Source of the DNA: Pseudomonas moorei
Lineage (GTDB): Bacteria > Pseudomonadota > Gammaproteobacteria > Pseudomonadales > Pseudomonadaceae
DNA: 64,000 bases
Direction of reading: 5' to 3'
Assembly: GCF_008801475.1 (NCBI RefSeq)
Contig: NZ_VZPP01000009.1
Span: 186,001-250,000, forward strand
Shown here: in pieces, positions 49,796 to 58,034 of the stretch
How positions within the stretch are numbered: the stretch's first letter is position 1
Layout of the letters: the number at the start of each line of letters is the position of its first letter
The notes under the pieces: model-generated
The model's input: only the letters and a program-made list of their open reading frames with translations
The model's database searches: none
Told to the model about the DNA's origin: nothing
Position numbers and translations under genes: made by a program

Positions 49796-51121
49796 ATGAC
49801 CCGTCCAGACTCCGCCCTGGCTCTGACCAGAGCCATCTCCAAAAGCCGGCTGCGCTTGCTGCCGTTCCTGATCCTGATGTACATCCTGGCGTTCATCGAT
49901 CGCTCCAACGTCGGCTTCGCCAAAGCGGCCCTGCAGGCGGACACCGGGCTGGGTGACGCCGCGTTTGCCTTCGGTGCGAGTATCTTTTTCATCGGTTACG
50001 CGTTCTTCGAAGTGCCGAGCAACTACATGCTGCACCGTCTCGGCGCCAAGGTCTGGCTGTGCCGGATCATGGTCACCTGGGGCCTGGTGTCGGCGGCGAT
50101 GATGTTCGCTCACAACGCTCAAACCTTCTACGTCTTGCGCTTCCTGCTCGGTGTGGCCGAGGCGGGCTTCTTCCCCGGGATCATCCTCTATCTCACCTAC
50201 TGGTTCCCGGCGCAGAGCCGCGGTCAGGCGCTGGGGCTGTTCTACTTCGGCCTGCCACTGGCACTGGTGCTGGGCAGTCCGTTGTCGGGCTGGTTGCTTG
50301 ACTTCCATGGCGTGTTCGGCCTGACCAACTGGCAGTGGCTGTTCGTGGTCGAAGGCCTGATGGCATCGGTGATCGGCATCGCTGCGTACTTCTATCTGGT
50401 CAACCGTCCGGCCCAGGCCACCTGGTTGAGCGTGGAAGAAAAGCTCGCGCTGGAGAAAGCCCTGGCCGACGAAGACGCACAGAAAAAAGACAGCAGCCCC
50501 CACGGGTTCCTCAGTGCCTTGCGCAACCCTCGGGTACTGCAATTCTGCGTGGCCTATTTCACCATCCAGATGAGTGTGTATGGCGTGGTGTTCTACCTGC
50601 CAACGCGGATCGCCGGGTTGCTCGACGGGCACGTCGGTTTGAACGTCGGCCTGATCACTGCGATCCCGTGGATCTGCGCCCTGATCGTGACCCGCATCGT
50701 CACCCGTTACGCCGACCGCACCGGCCAGCACCGTCGCCTCGCCGTGTGCATGCTGACGATGGCCGCCCTGGGTATCGCCGCTTCGGCGCTGGGCACCAGC
50801 ATGGTGCCAGTGGTCCTTGCGTTCTGCTTTGCCGCTGCCGGTTTCGTCTCGGTGCAGCCGCTGTTCTGGACCATTCCCACCAGCTACCTCAGCGGTGCCG
50901 CCGCAGCCGGCGGGATCGCCCTGATCAATTCTCTGGGCAACCTCGGTGGCTTCGTCGCGCCGAACCTGAAAACCGTGATGGAAACCTCGTTTGCAGACCC
51001 TCGTGCCGGCATGTTCGCCCTGGCCCTGGTCGGCATTTTCGGCGCCATCCTGCTGTCCCGGCTTCGCACCACCCACACACCAAAATCCCCCTCGCAGCTC
51101 ACACCGGCTCAGGTTGGCTGA
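49796..51121 (+). CDS. MFS transporter (ACS family, sugar acid/carboxylate type)
   Basis: A 441-residue facilitator with twelve helices. The N-terminus RLLPFLILMYILAFIDRSNVGFAKAAL is the hallmark of the anion:cation symporter (ACS) branch, which moves sugar acids and tartrate. ATG 49796 with AAAGGA ribosome site is used; the 76-codon frame upstream crosses promoter sequence. First gene of an operon with the dehydratase, AraD1-like and dehydrogenase genes, so it probably takes up their substrate. Confidence 0.88.
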   Translation: MTRPDSALALTRAISKSRLRLLPFLILMYILAFIDRSNVGFAKAALQADTGLGDAAFAFGASIFFIGYAFFEVPSNYMLHRLGAKVWLCRIMVTWGLVSAAMMFAHNAQTFYVLRFLLGVAEAGFFPGIILYLTYWFPAQSRGQALGLFYFGLPLALVLGSPLSGWLLDFHGVFGLTNWQWLFVVEGLMASVIGIAAYFYLVNRPAQATWLSVEEKLALEKALADEDAQKKDSSPHGFLSALRNPRVLQFCVAYFTIQMSVYGVVFYLPTRIAGLLDGHVGLNVGLITAIPWICALIVTRIVTRYADRTGQHRRLAVCMLTMAALGIAASALGTSMVPVVLAFCFAAAGFVSVQPLFWTIPTSYLSGAAAAGGIALINSLGNLGGFVAPNLKTVMETSFADPRAGMFALALVGIFGAILLSRLRTTHTPKSPSQLTPAQVG

Positions 51122-51148
51122 TCACCGCGTTAACAAGGAACTGTATTC

Positions 51149-52324
51149 ATGAAAATCAAAGCGATCCGTACCCGCGTTTTCGAGTGGAAAGGCAAAGTCG
51201 TCCCGCCACAAGCGCACTTCTGCACCAACGCCAGCGACATCCTGTTCGAACGCGGCGACGCCATGGGCTCGTTCCGTTTCCACGGCTGGCTGGTGGTGGA
51301 AGTCGAGACCGACACCGGTCTTGTCGGCATCGGTAACTGCGCCCTGGCACCACGTGTGGCCAAGGAAATCATCGACACTTACCTCGCGCCGATTGCCATT
51401 GGCGAAGACCCGTTCGACAACGAGTACATCTGGCAGAAAATGTACCGCCAGAGCCACGCCTGGGGCCGCAAAGGCATCGGCATGGCGGCGATCTCGGCGA
51501 TCGACATCGCGATCTGGGACATCATGGGCAAAGCGGTGAACAAGCCGGTGTTCAAGTTGCTCGGCGGTCGCACCAAGGAAAAGATCTGGACCTACGCCTC
51601 CAAGCTCTACGCCAATGACAATCTCGACCTGTTCCTCGAAGAAGCCCAGGGCTATCTGAGCCAGGGTTTCACCGCGCTGAAAATGCGCTTCGGCTACGGC
51701 CCGAAAGACGGCCCGGCAGGCATGCGTCGCAACATCGAACAAGTGCGCGCCCTGCGTGAGCTGGCCGGCCCTGACGTCGACATCATGCTCGAATGCTACA
51801 TGGGCTGGACCCTGGAATACGCCCGCCGCATGTTGCCCAAGCTTGCCGAGTTCGAACCGCGCTGGCTCGAGGAGCCGGTGATCGCCGACGACATCGAGGG
51901 TTACATCGAGCTGAAGAAAATGGGGATCATGCCGATCTCCGGCGGCGAACACGAGTTCACGTCCTACGGCTTCAAGGACCTGCTGGAACGCCGCGCCGTC
52001 GACGTGATCCAGTACGACACCAACCGCGTCGGCGGCATCACCGCCGCGCGCAAGATCAACGCCATGGCCGAAGCCTGGTCGGTGCCGGTGATTCCGCACG
52101 CCGGGCAAATGCACAACTACCACCTGACCATGTCCACCACCGCCTCGCCAATGGCCGAGTTCTTCCCGGTGTTCGACGTCGAGGTCGGCAACGAACTCTT
52201 CTATTACGTGTTCAAGGGCGAGCCACAACCGGTCAACGGCTACATCCAGCTCGACGACCACAAACCGGGCCTGGGCCTGGAAATCTCCGATGAGTACCTG
52301 AGCGACTTCAACATCATCGAATGA
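51149..52324 (+). CDS. Enolase-superfamily sugar-acid dehydratase (RhamD-like)
   Basis: A 391-residue member of the mandelate racemase/enolase family. Metal ligands are E215 (IMLECYMGW), E241 (RWLEEPV) and E267 (SGGEHEF); the KxR motif is K178-R180; D290 and H317 (IPHAGQM) form the acid-base dyad. The central segments GPKDGPAGMRRN and ELAGPDVDIMLE are close to L-rhamnonate dehydratase. It dehydrates an aldonic or aldaric acid to a 2-keto-3-deoxy acid. The exact substrate cannot be fixed. AAGGAA ribosome site before ATG 51149. Confidence 0.9.
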   Translation: MKIKAIRTRVFEWKGKVVPPQAHFCTNASDILFERGDAMGSFRFHGWLVVEVETDTGLVGIGNCALAPRVAKEIIDTYLAPIAIGEDPFDNEYIWQKMYRQSHAWGRKGIGMAAISAIDIAIWDIMGKAVNKPVFKLLGGRTKEKIWTYASKLYANDNLDLFLEEAQGYLSQGFTALKMRFGYGPKDGPAGMRRNIEQVRALRELAGPDVDIMLECYMGWTLEYARRMLPKLAEFEPRWLEEPVIADDIEGYIELKKMGIMPISGGEHEFTSYGFKDLLERRAVDVIQYDTNRVGGITAARKINAMAEAWSVPVIPHAGQMHNYHLTMSTTASPMAEFFPVFDVEVGNELFYYVFKGEPQPVNGYIQLDDHKPGLGLEISDEYLSDFNIIE

Positions 52325-52330
52325 TTCAAA

Positions 52331-52352
52331 GGCGCCGCTCACGGGCGGCGCC
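52331..52352. other. Short perfect hairpin inside the operon
   Basis: GGCGCCGC at 52331-52338 pairs with GCGGCGCC at 52345-52352 across a 6-base loop, between the dehydratase stop and the AraD1-like start. No T-run follows; it may affect mRNA stability or processing. Confidence 0.55.
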
Positions 52353-52377
52353 GTCCACGACTTTCTGGAGGCCGGAT

Positions 52378-53373
52378 ATGCGCCTGATTCAATTTGAAAA
52401 CGCCCTCGGTGAGCGCCAGGTCGGCGTCATCGATGGCTCGCACGTCCAGGTGTTGAAAGACACCCGCAATACCCGTGAACTGGCATTGGCGGCGATCCGC
52501 GCGCAGCGCAGCCTGCAAGAAGAAGTCGCCCGGCGCGGCACCGAGCCGGGCCCTGACTACGCGCAACTGTTGCAGCAGGGCAAAGTGCTGCCGCCGCTGG
52601 ACCACGAAGACCCGGCCCATTGCCTCGTCAGCGGTACTGGCCTGACCCACCTGGGCAGCGCTTCGGCGCGGGACAAGATGCACCAGCACGACGGTGCCGT
52701 CGAAGCCGGTATGACCGACACCATGCGTATCTTCAAATGGGGGCTGGAAGGCGGAAAGCCGGCAGCAGGGCAGGTCGGTGCGCAACCGGAATGGTTCTAC
52801 AAGGGCGACGGCAGCATCGTCGTGCGTCCCGGTGCGGACTTCCCCGTGCCGCCGTTCGCTGAGGATGCCGGCGAAGAGCCGGAACTGACCGGGCTCTACG
52901 TGATCGGCGACGATGGCCAGCCGTATCGCCTCGGCTATGCCTTGGGCAACGAGTTTTCCGACCATGTCATGGAGCGCCGCAACTACCTGTATCTCGCCCA
53001 CTCGAAACTGCGTTTCTGCGCCTATGGGCCGGAACTGCGGGTCGGCGAGTTGCCCAGGCATCTGGCTGGCACCAGTCGCATCACGCGCAACGGCGAAACG
53101 ATTTGGGAGCAAGAGTTTCTCAGTGGCGAGGACAACATGTGCCACAGCCTCGCCAACCTCGAGTTCCACCACTTCAAATACGCCCAGTTTTTGCGCCCCG
53201 GCGATGTTCATGTGCATTACTTCGGCACGGCCACGCTGTCGTTTGCCGACGGGGTGAAAACCCAGCCGGGGGATCGCTTCCAGATCAGCCTCGACGCGTT
53301 CGGCGCGCCCCTGGAAAACGGTATTGGCGAAAGTGCCAAGCCGTTGGCCATCGGCCAGGTCCGCACGCTCTGA
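52378..53373 (+). CDS. AraD1/GguC-type FAH-fold enzyme
   Basis: A 331-residue protein of the fumarylacetoacetate hydrolase superfamily in the AraD1/GguC group. Typical segments are TGLTHLGSASARDKMH (about residues 84-99), YALGNEFSDHVMERRNYLYLAHSKLRFCAYGPEL in the centre and EFLSGEDNMCHSLANLEFHHFKY. Relatives dehydrate or cleave 2-keto-3-deoxy acids (as in the xylonate XylX or arabinonate route). It would turn the dehydratase product to ketoglutarate semialdehyde. ATG 52378, 19 codons inside the open frame. Confidence 0.85.
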   Translation: MRLIQFENALGERQVGVIDGSHVQVLKDTRNTRELALAAIRAQRSLQEEVARRGTEPGPDYAQLLQQGKVLPPLDHEDPAHCLVSGTGLTHLGSASARDKMHQHDGAVEAGMTDTMRIFKWGLEGGKPAAGQVGAQPEWFYKGDGSIVVRPGADFPVPPFAEDAGEEPELTGLYVIGDDGQPYRLGYALGNEFSDHVMERRNYLYLAHSKLRFCAYGPELRVGELPRHLAGTSRITRNGETIWEQEFLSGEDNMCHSLANLEFHHFKYAQFLRPGDVHVHYFGTATLSFADGVKTQPGDRFQISLDAFGAPLENGIGESAKPLAIGQVRTL

Positions 53374-53408
53374 CCCCAGCAGGTCTGCAATCGATCAAGG
53401 AATCCGAA

Positions 53409-54989
53409 ATGACCACGATACTCGGACACAACTACATCGGCGGTCGCCGTAGCGCCAACGGCACCCTGCAACTGCACAGCCTTGACGCCACTACTGGCGA
53501 GCCGTTGCCCGGCACCTTCTTTCAGGCGTCGGAAGCCGAAGTGGATGCCGCTGCCAAGGCCGCCGCTGCGGCTTACCCGATCTACCGCAACCTGAGTGCT
53601 GAAAAACGCGCCACGTTCCTCGATGCCATCGCTGATGAGATCGATGCCTGGGGCGATGAATTCGTCGCCACCGTGTGCCGTGAAACCGCATTACCGGCGG
53701 GGCGCATACAGGGGGAGCGCGGTCGCACCAGCGGGCAGATGCGTTTGTTCGCCAAGGTGCTGCGCCGGGGTGATTTTTATGGGGCCCGCATTGATCGGGC
53801 GTTGCCGGATCGCCAGCCGCTGCCGCGCCCGGATCTGCGTCAGTACCGCATTGGCCTCGGGCCGGTGGCGGTGTTTGGTGCCAGCAATTTTCCATTGGCG
53901 TTTTCCACCGCCGGGGGGGATACCGCTTCGGCGCTGGCCGCCGGTTGCCCGGTGGTGTTCAAGGCCCACAGCGGGCACATGGCAACCGCCGAATGGGTGG
54001 CGGACGCGATCATCCGCGCCGCCGAGCGCACCGAGATGCCGGCCGGTGTGTTCAACATGATTTACGGTGGCGGGGTGGGGGAATGGCTGGTCAAGCACCC
54101 GGCCATTCAGGCCGTGGGTTTCACCGGCTCGCTCAAGGGCGGCAATGCCTTGAGTCACATGGCGGCGACCCGACCACAGCCGATCCCGGTGTTCGCCGAG
54201 ATGTCGAGCATCAACCCGGTGTTCCTGCTGCCCGAAGCGTTGACGGTGCGTGGCGAGCAGATCGCTGCGCAACTGGCCGGTTCGGTGACCTTGGGCTGTG
54301 GTCAGTTCTGCACCAATCCCGGACTGGTCATTGGCCTGCGCTCGCCGCAGTTCAGCAGCTTCGTGCAAACGTTTTGCGCGAACATGAATCAGCAACCGGC
54401 GCAGACCATGCTCAACGCCGGCGCCTTGAGCAGTTACAGCCGAGGACTTGCCGAGTTGCATGAACATCCGGGGCTGACCCACCTGGCGGGTAAACCGCAG
54501 CAGGGCAATCAGGCGCAGCCGCAAGTGTTCAAGGCCGATGTCAGCCTGCTGCTCAAGGGCGACCAATTGCTTCAGGAAGAAGTGTTCGGGCCAACCACCA
54601 TCATCATCGAAGTCGAGGATCGGGCGCAGTTGGCGGCGGCGTTGCACGGCCTGCGCGGGCAATTGACCGCGACGCTGATCGGCGAGGCTGACGAGTTGCA
54701 GGAGTATCGCTGGCTGGGCGAGTTGTTGCAGGAGAAAGTCGGGCGGATTCTGCTCAATGGTTATCCGACCGGTGTCGAGGTCTGCGAAGCCATGGTGCAT
54801 GGCGGGCCCTATCCGGCGACTTCGGATTCGCGGGGGACGTCGGTCGGCAGTTTGGCGATTGACCGCTTCCTGCGGCCGGTGTGCTTCCAGAATTATCCGG
54901 ATGCATTACTGCCCGAAGCGTTGCAGAACGCCAACCCGATGGGGATTCAGCGGTTGGTAGATGGGGAGGTGAGCGCTACAGCGCTGTGA
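53409..54989 (+). CDS. 2-oxoglutarate semialdehyde dehydrogenase, NADP+ aldehyde dehydrogenase family
   Basis: A 526-residue aldehyde dehydrogenase of the KGSADH type (longer than ordinary ALDH). Landmarks: FGASNFPLAFSTAGGDTASALAAGCPVVFKAHSGH at about residues 155-190 (cofactor lysine), FTGSLKGG, catalytic glutamate in PVFAEMSSINPVF and the catalytic cysteine in GQFCTNPGLV (about residue 301). It converts the semialdehyde to 2-oxoglutarate, the last step of oxidative pentonate/hexarate breakdown. ATG 53409 with AAGGAAT site; the ORF upstream to 53103 overlaps the AraD1-like gene. Confidence 0.92.
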   Translation: MTTILGHNYIGGRRSANGTLQLHSLDATTGEPLPGTFFQASEAEVDAAAKAAAAAYPIYRNLSAEKRATFLDAIADEIDAWGDEFVATVCRETALPAGRIQGERGRTSGQMRLFAKVLRRGDFYGARIDRALPDRQPLPRPDLRQYRIGLGPVAVFGASNFPLAFSTAGGDTASALAAGCPVVFKAHSGHMATAEWVADAIIRAAERTEMPAGVFNMIYGGGVGEWLVKHPAIQAVGFTGSLKGGNALSHMAATRPQPIPVFAEMSSINPVFLLPEALTVRGEQIAAQLAGSVTLGCGQFCTNPGLVIGLRSPQFSSFVQTFCANMNQQPAQTMLNAGALSSYSRGLAELHEHPGLTHLAGKPQQGNQAQPQVFKADVSLLLKGDQLLQEEVFGPTTIIIEVEDRAQLAAALHGLRGQLTATLIGEADELQEYRWLGELLQEKVGRILLNGYPTGVEVCEAMVHGGPYPATSDSRGTSVGSLAIDRFLRPVCFQNYPDALLPEALQNANPMGIQRLVDGEVSATAL

Positions 54990-55011
54990 TTTTCGATGGC
55001 TGAGCCGCTGT

Positions 55012-55101
55012 CATCGCGAGCAATCTCCCGCAGGGTTTGGCGTTGAGCACAACATTTGTGTGCGACATCAATCACGGTGGGAGCGAGCTTGCTCGCAATG
55101 G
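55012..55101. repeat. REPIN, one arm degenerate
   Basis: Arms at about 55012-55034 and 55076-55101 in inverted orientation, between the dehydrogenase gene and the converging DMT gene. Confidence 0.6.
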
Positions 55102-55122
55102 CTTACTCGGCAGCCACAAAAA

Positions 55123-56016
55123 TCACCGGGCAACCAGCCTGGCCCGCTTCAACACCAACCACAACGCTGCCGCAATCAACACCCCGCCATAAACATGCGC
55201 CATCGACAGCGGCTCATCGAGGAACAGCGCACCCCACAACACACCGAACAGCGGAATCAGGAAGGTCGTGGTCATCGATTTCACCGGGCCGATCGAACTC
55301 AGCAAGCGGAAGTAAATAATGTACGCAAACGCCGTGCAGCCCAGGCCTAACCCCAGCAAGGACAGCCAGACACTCCAGCCACCCCAGCTCGCCGGTGGGT
55401 GGCTGATCACGCTATAACCGAACAGCGGCAGCAGGAACAACGTCGCGCCGAGCATGCTGCCCAGTGCCGACAAGCGGCTGTCGAGACCGCCCGCGTGATC
55501 GAGCCAGCGGCGGGCCAGGAATCCGGCAAATCCGTAGCAAGTGGTCGCGAGCAGGCAGGCGACGGCGCCCATCAGCAGTTCCATATCGAACGCCACCGGA
55601 CCGGCACGGGTCAGCACGCCGACACCGAACAGCCCCAGGAACACGCCGCCGAGCTTGGCGCCAGTGAGCCTTTCATGGAAAAACAGGCCGCCGATCAGTA
55701 CGCCCATCAAGGGCGTGGTGGCATTGAAAATCGACGAATAGCCGGCCGGCAGCACCTGCGCGGCCACCGAGTAGAGTGTCGCCGGAATCCCGGAGTTGAT
55801 CACCCCGAGCAGCATCACGGTCTTGAGCTTGCCTTTGAAATCCCAGCTGATGCGCATCAGGCCGAGAATCACCAGCAGTCCGGCAGCGGCGATCGATACA
55901 CGGAAAAAAGCGGTAGGAATGCTGCCGATCACCGGGGCGATGATGCGCATGAACAGAAAGCTCGCACCCCAAATGGCTGCCAGTGACAGCAAACGAAATG
56001 TATCGACGGGGTTCAC
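55123..56016 (-). CDS. EamA/DMT-family inner-membrane transporter
   Basis: A 297-residue ten-helix protein with two EamA repeats. The start is a GTG at 56016 preceded by AAGGAG at 6 bases spacing, giving MNPVDTFRLLSLAAIWGASFLFMR; the longer ATG frame to 56151 lacks such a site. It is divergent from aceK and convergent with the dehydrogenase gene. Substrate unknown. Confidence 0.85.
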   Translation of the reverse strand: MNPVDTFRLLSLAAIWGASFLFMRIIAPVIGSIPTAFFRVSIAAAGLLVILGLMRISWDFKGKLKTVMLLGVINSGIPATLYSVAAQVLPAGYSSIFNATTPLMGVLIGGLFFHERLTGAKLGGVFLGLFGVGVLTRAGPVAFDMELLMGAVACLLATTCYGFAGFLARRWLDHAGGLDSRLSALGSMLGATLFLLPLFGYSVISHPPASWGGWSVWLSLLGLGLGCTAFAYIIYFRLLSSIGPVKSMTTTFLIPLFGVLWGALFLDEPLSMAHVYGGVLIAAALWLVLKRARLVAR

Positions 56017-56193
56017 GGCGCTCTCCTTCTTGAATCGGGACGAGAGTGTTGCCGAGCGCCCGATCGATGGCAACCGAAAAACGGGCATGCAACTTTCAAG
56101 GGGGACGATCACGCGACCGCGAAAATTACGCTTCTCCTGTACCCGCTTCACTGGCTAAGCTCAGGCTTCCCGAATTCCCGCAGAGGTCTCACC

Positions 56194-57912
56194 ATGCCGC
56201 AGCAATGGCCAGCCGCCGACATCGCCCGTTTGATCCTCGATGGCTTTGACGATTACCGCGAGCATTTCCGCCAGATCACCGATGGCGCCAGGGCCCGTTT
56301 CGAGCAGGCCCAATGGCAGGAGACGCAAATTGCCTCGGCGGCGCGGATCAATCTGTACGAAGAAAAAGTCAGCGAAACGGTGGAACGCCTGCGCACGGCG
56401 TTCGATACCGACACGCTCGACGTCAGTTGCTGGCCGCTGGTGAAAAGCGCCTACATCAGCCTGATCGACCTGCGCTTCGACGATGAGCTGTCCGAGACCT
56501 GGTACAACTCGATTTTCTGCGGGCTGTTCAGCCATGACCTGATCAGCGACGGTTGCATGTTCATCCACACCACCCGGCCGAGCCTGCGCCGGGCCCGCGC
56601 CGCGCAAACCCGTACCTACAAACCCCATGGTCAGTTGTCGGGCATGCTGGCGAGCATCTTTGCCGACTATCGCTTCAGCGAGGAATACGCCGATTTGCCC
56701 GGCGACCTGCGCCGACTCGAGGCGCAACTGCGCGAGAACCTGCCGGACTGGGTCTGCAAGGACCCGGAGTTGAGCGTCGAGCTGTTTTCCTCGGTGCTTT
56801 ACCGCAATAAAGGCGCGTACCTGGTGGGACGCATCTACACCGCCGATGAACAATGGCCATTGGCAATTCCGCTGCTGCATCGCGAGGGCCATGGTATCCA
56901 GATCGATGCGCTGATCACCGACGAGGCGGACGTGTCGATCATCTTCTCGTTCACCCGTTCGTATTTCATGGTCGATGTACCGGTGCCGGCGGAGTTCATC
57001 GGCTTCCTCAAGCGCATCCTGCCGGGCAAGCACATTGCCGAGCTGTACACCTCGATCGGTTTCTACAAGCACGGCAAGTCCGAGTTCTATCGGGCATTGA
57101 TCAACCACCTGGCCAACACCGACGACCAGTTCATCATGGCCCCGGGCGTGCGCGGCATGGTCATGAGCGTGTTCACCCTGCCGGGCTTCAACACGGTGTT
57201 CAAGATCATCAAGGACCGGTTCTCGCCGTCGAAAAACGTCGACCGCGCCACGGTGATCGAGAAGTACCGGCTGGTGAAAAGCGTCGACCGCGTCGGGCGC
57301 ATGGCCGATACCCAGGAGTTCGCCGACTTCCGTTTCCCTTTGAGCAAGTTTGAGCCGGCGTGCCTGGAAGAACTGCTGGAGGTCGCGCCGTCAACGGTGT
57401 CGGTGGAAGGTGACACGGTGCTGATCCGCCACTGCTGGACCGAACGGCGCATGACCCCGCTGAACCTGTACCTGGAAAACGCCAACGAGGCCCAGGTGCG
57501 CGAAGCCCTGGAAGATTACGGCCTGGCGATCAAACAACTGGCGGCGGCCAACATTTTTCCCGGGGACATGCTGCTGAAAAACTTCGGCGTCACCCGACAC
57601 GGTCGGGTGGTGTTTTACGATTACGACGAGATCTGTTTCCTGACTGAAGCCAACTTCCGCCATATTCCGGCGCCGCGCACTCCCGAGGACGAAATGGCCT
57701 CCGAACCCTGGTATTCCATCGGACCGCTGGACGTGTTCCCTGAAGAGTTTCCGCCGTTTTTGTTCGCCGATTCGGGGCAGCGCAAGTTGTTCAATCAACT
57801 GCATGGTGAGCTGTACAACGCCGATTACTGGAAGGGGCTGCAAGAGGCGATTCGGGCGGGCAAAGTGATTGATGTGTTTCCATATCGACGTAAAGGCCTG
57901 GATAACGAATAA
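56194..57912 (+). CDS. aceK: Isocitrate dehydrogenase kinase/phosphatase
   Basis: A 572-residue AceK, which phosphorylates and dephosphorylates isocitrate dehydrogenase to switch carbon flow between the TCA cycle and the glyoxylate bypass. The protein-kinase-like part includes VFTLPGFNTVFKIIKDRF (ATP-binding lysine in FKIIKD, about residues 330-336) and a DYDE motif in VVFYDYDEICFL (about 477). Length is the standard of about 570-580. No aceA/aceB genes are beside it, as in other pseudomonads. Start ATG 56194. Confidence 0.96.
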   Translation: MPQQWPAADIARLILDGFDDYREHFRQITDGARARFEQAQWQETQIASAARINLYEEKVSETVERLRTAFDTDTLDVSCWPLVKSAYISLIDLRFDDELSETWYNSIFCGLFSHDLISDGCMFIHTTRPSLRRARAAQTRTYKPHGQLSGMLASIFADYRFSEEYADLPGDLRRLEAQLRENLPDWVCKDPELSVELFSSVLYRNKGAYLVGRIYTADEQWPLAIPLLHREGHGIQIDALITDEADVSIIFSFTRSYFMVDVPVPAEFIGFLKRILPGKHIAELYTSIGFYKHGKSEFYRALINHLANTDDQFIMAPGVRGMVMSVFTLPGFNTVFKIIKDRFSPSKNVDRATVIEKYRLVKSVDRVGRMADTQEFADFRFPLSKFEPACLEELLEVAPSTVSVEGDTVLIRHCWTERRMTPLNLYLENANEAQVREALEDYGLAIKQLAAANIFPGDMLLKNFGVTRHGRVVFYDYDEICFLTEANFRHIPAPRTPEDEMASEPWYSIGPLDVFPEEFPPFLFADSGQRKLFNQLHGELYNADYWKGLQEAIRAGKVIDVFPYRRKGLDNE

Positions 57913-57934
57913 CCCTCCATCAGACGCGAAATTC

Positions 57935-57961
57935 TGTAGGAGCCGGCTTGCCGCTCCTACA
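57935..57961. terminator. REP-type hairpin after aceK
   Basis: TGTAGGAGC at 57935-57943 pairs with GCTCCTACA at 57953-57961 around a 9-base loop. Confidence 0.6.
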
Positions 57962-58034
57962 AGGGATCTCGTTCAACCTTTAAATCTGCGACAATCCCCG
58001 CCCTGCGCCACTAGACGACTGAATTGCGTACCCG

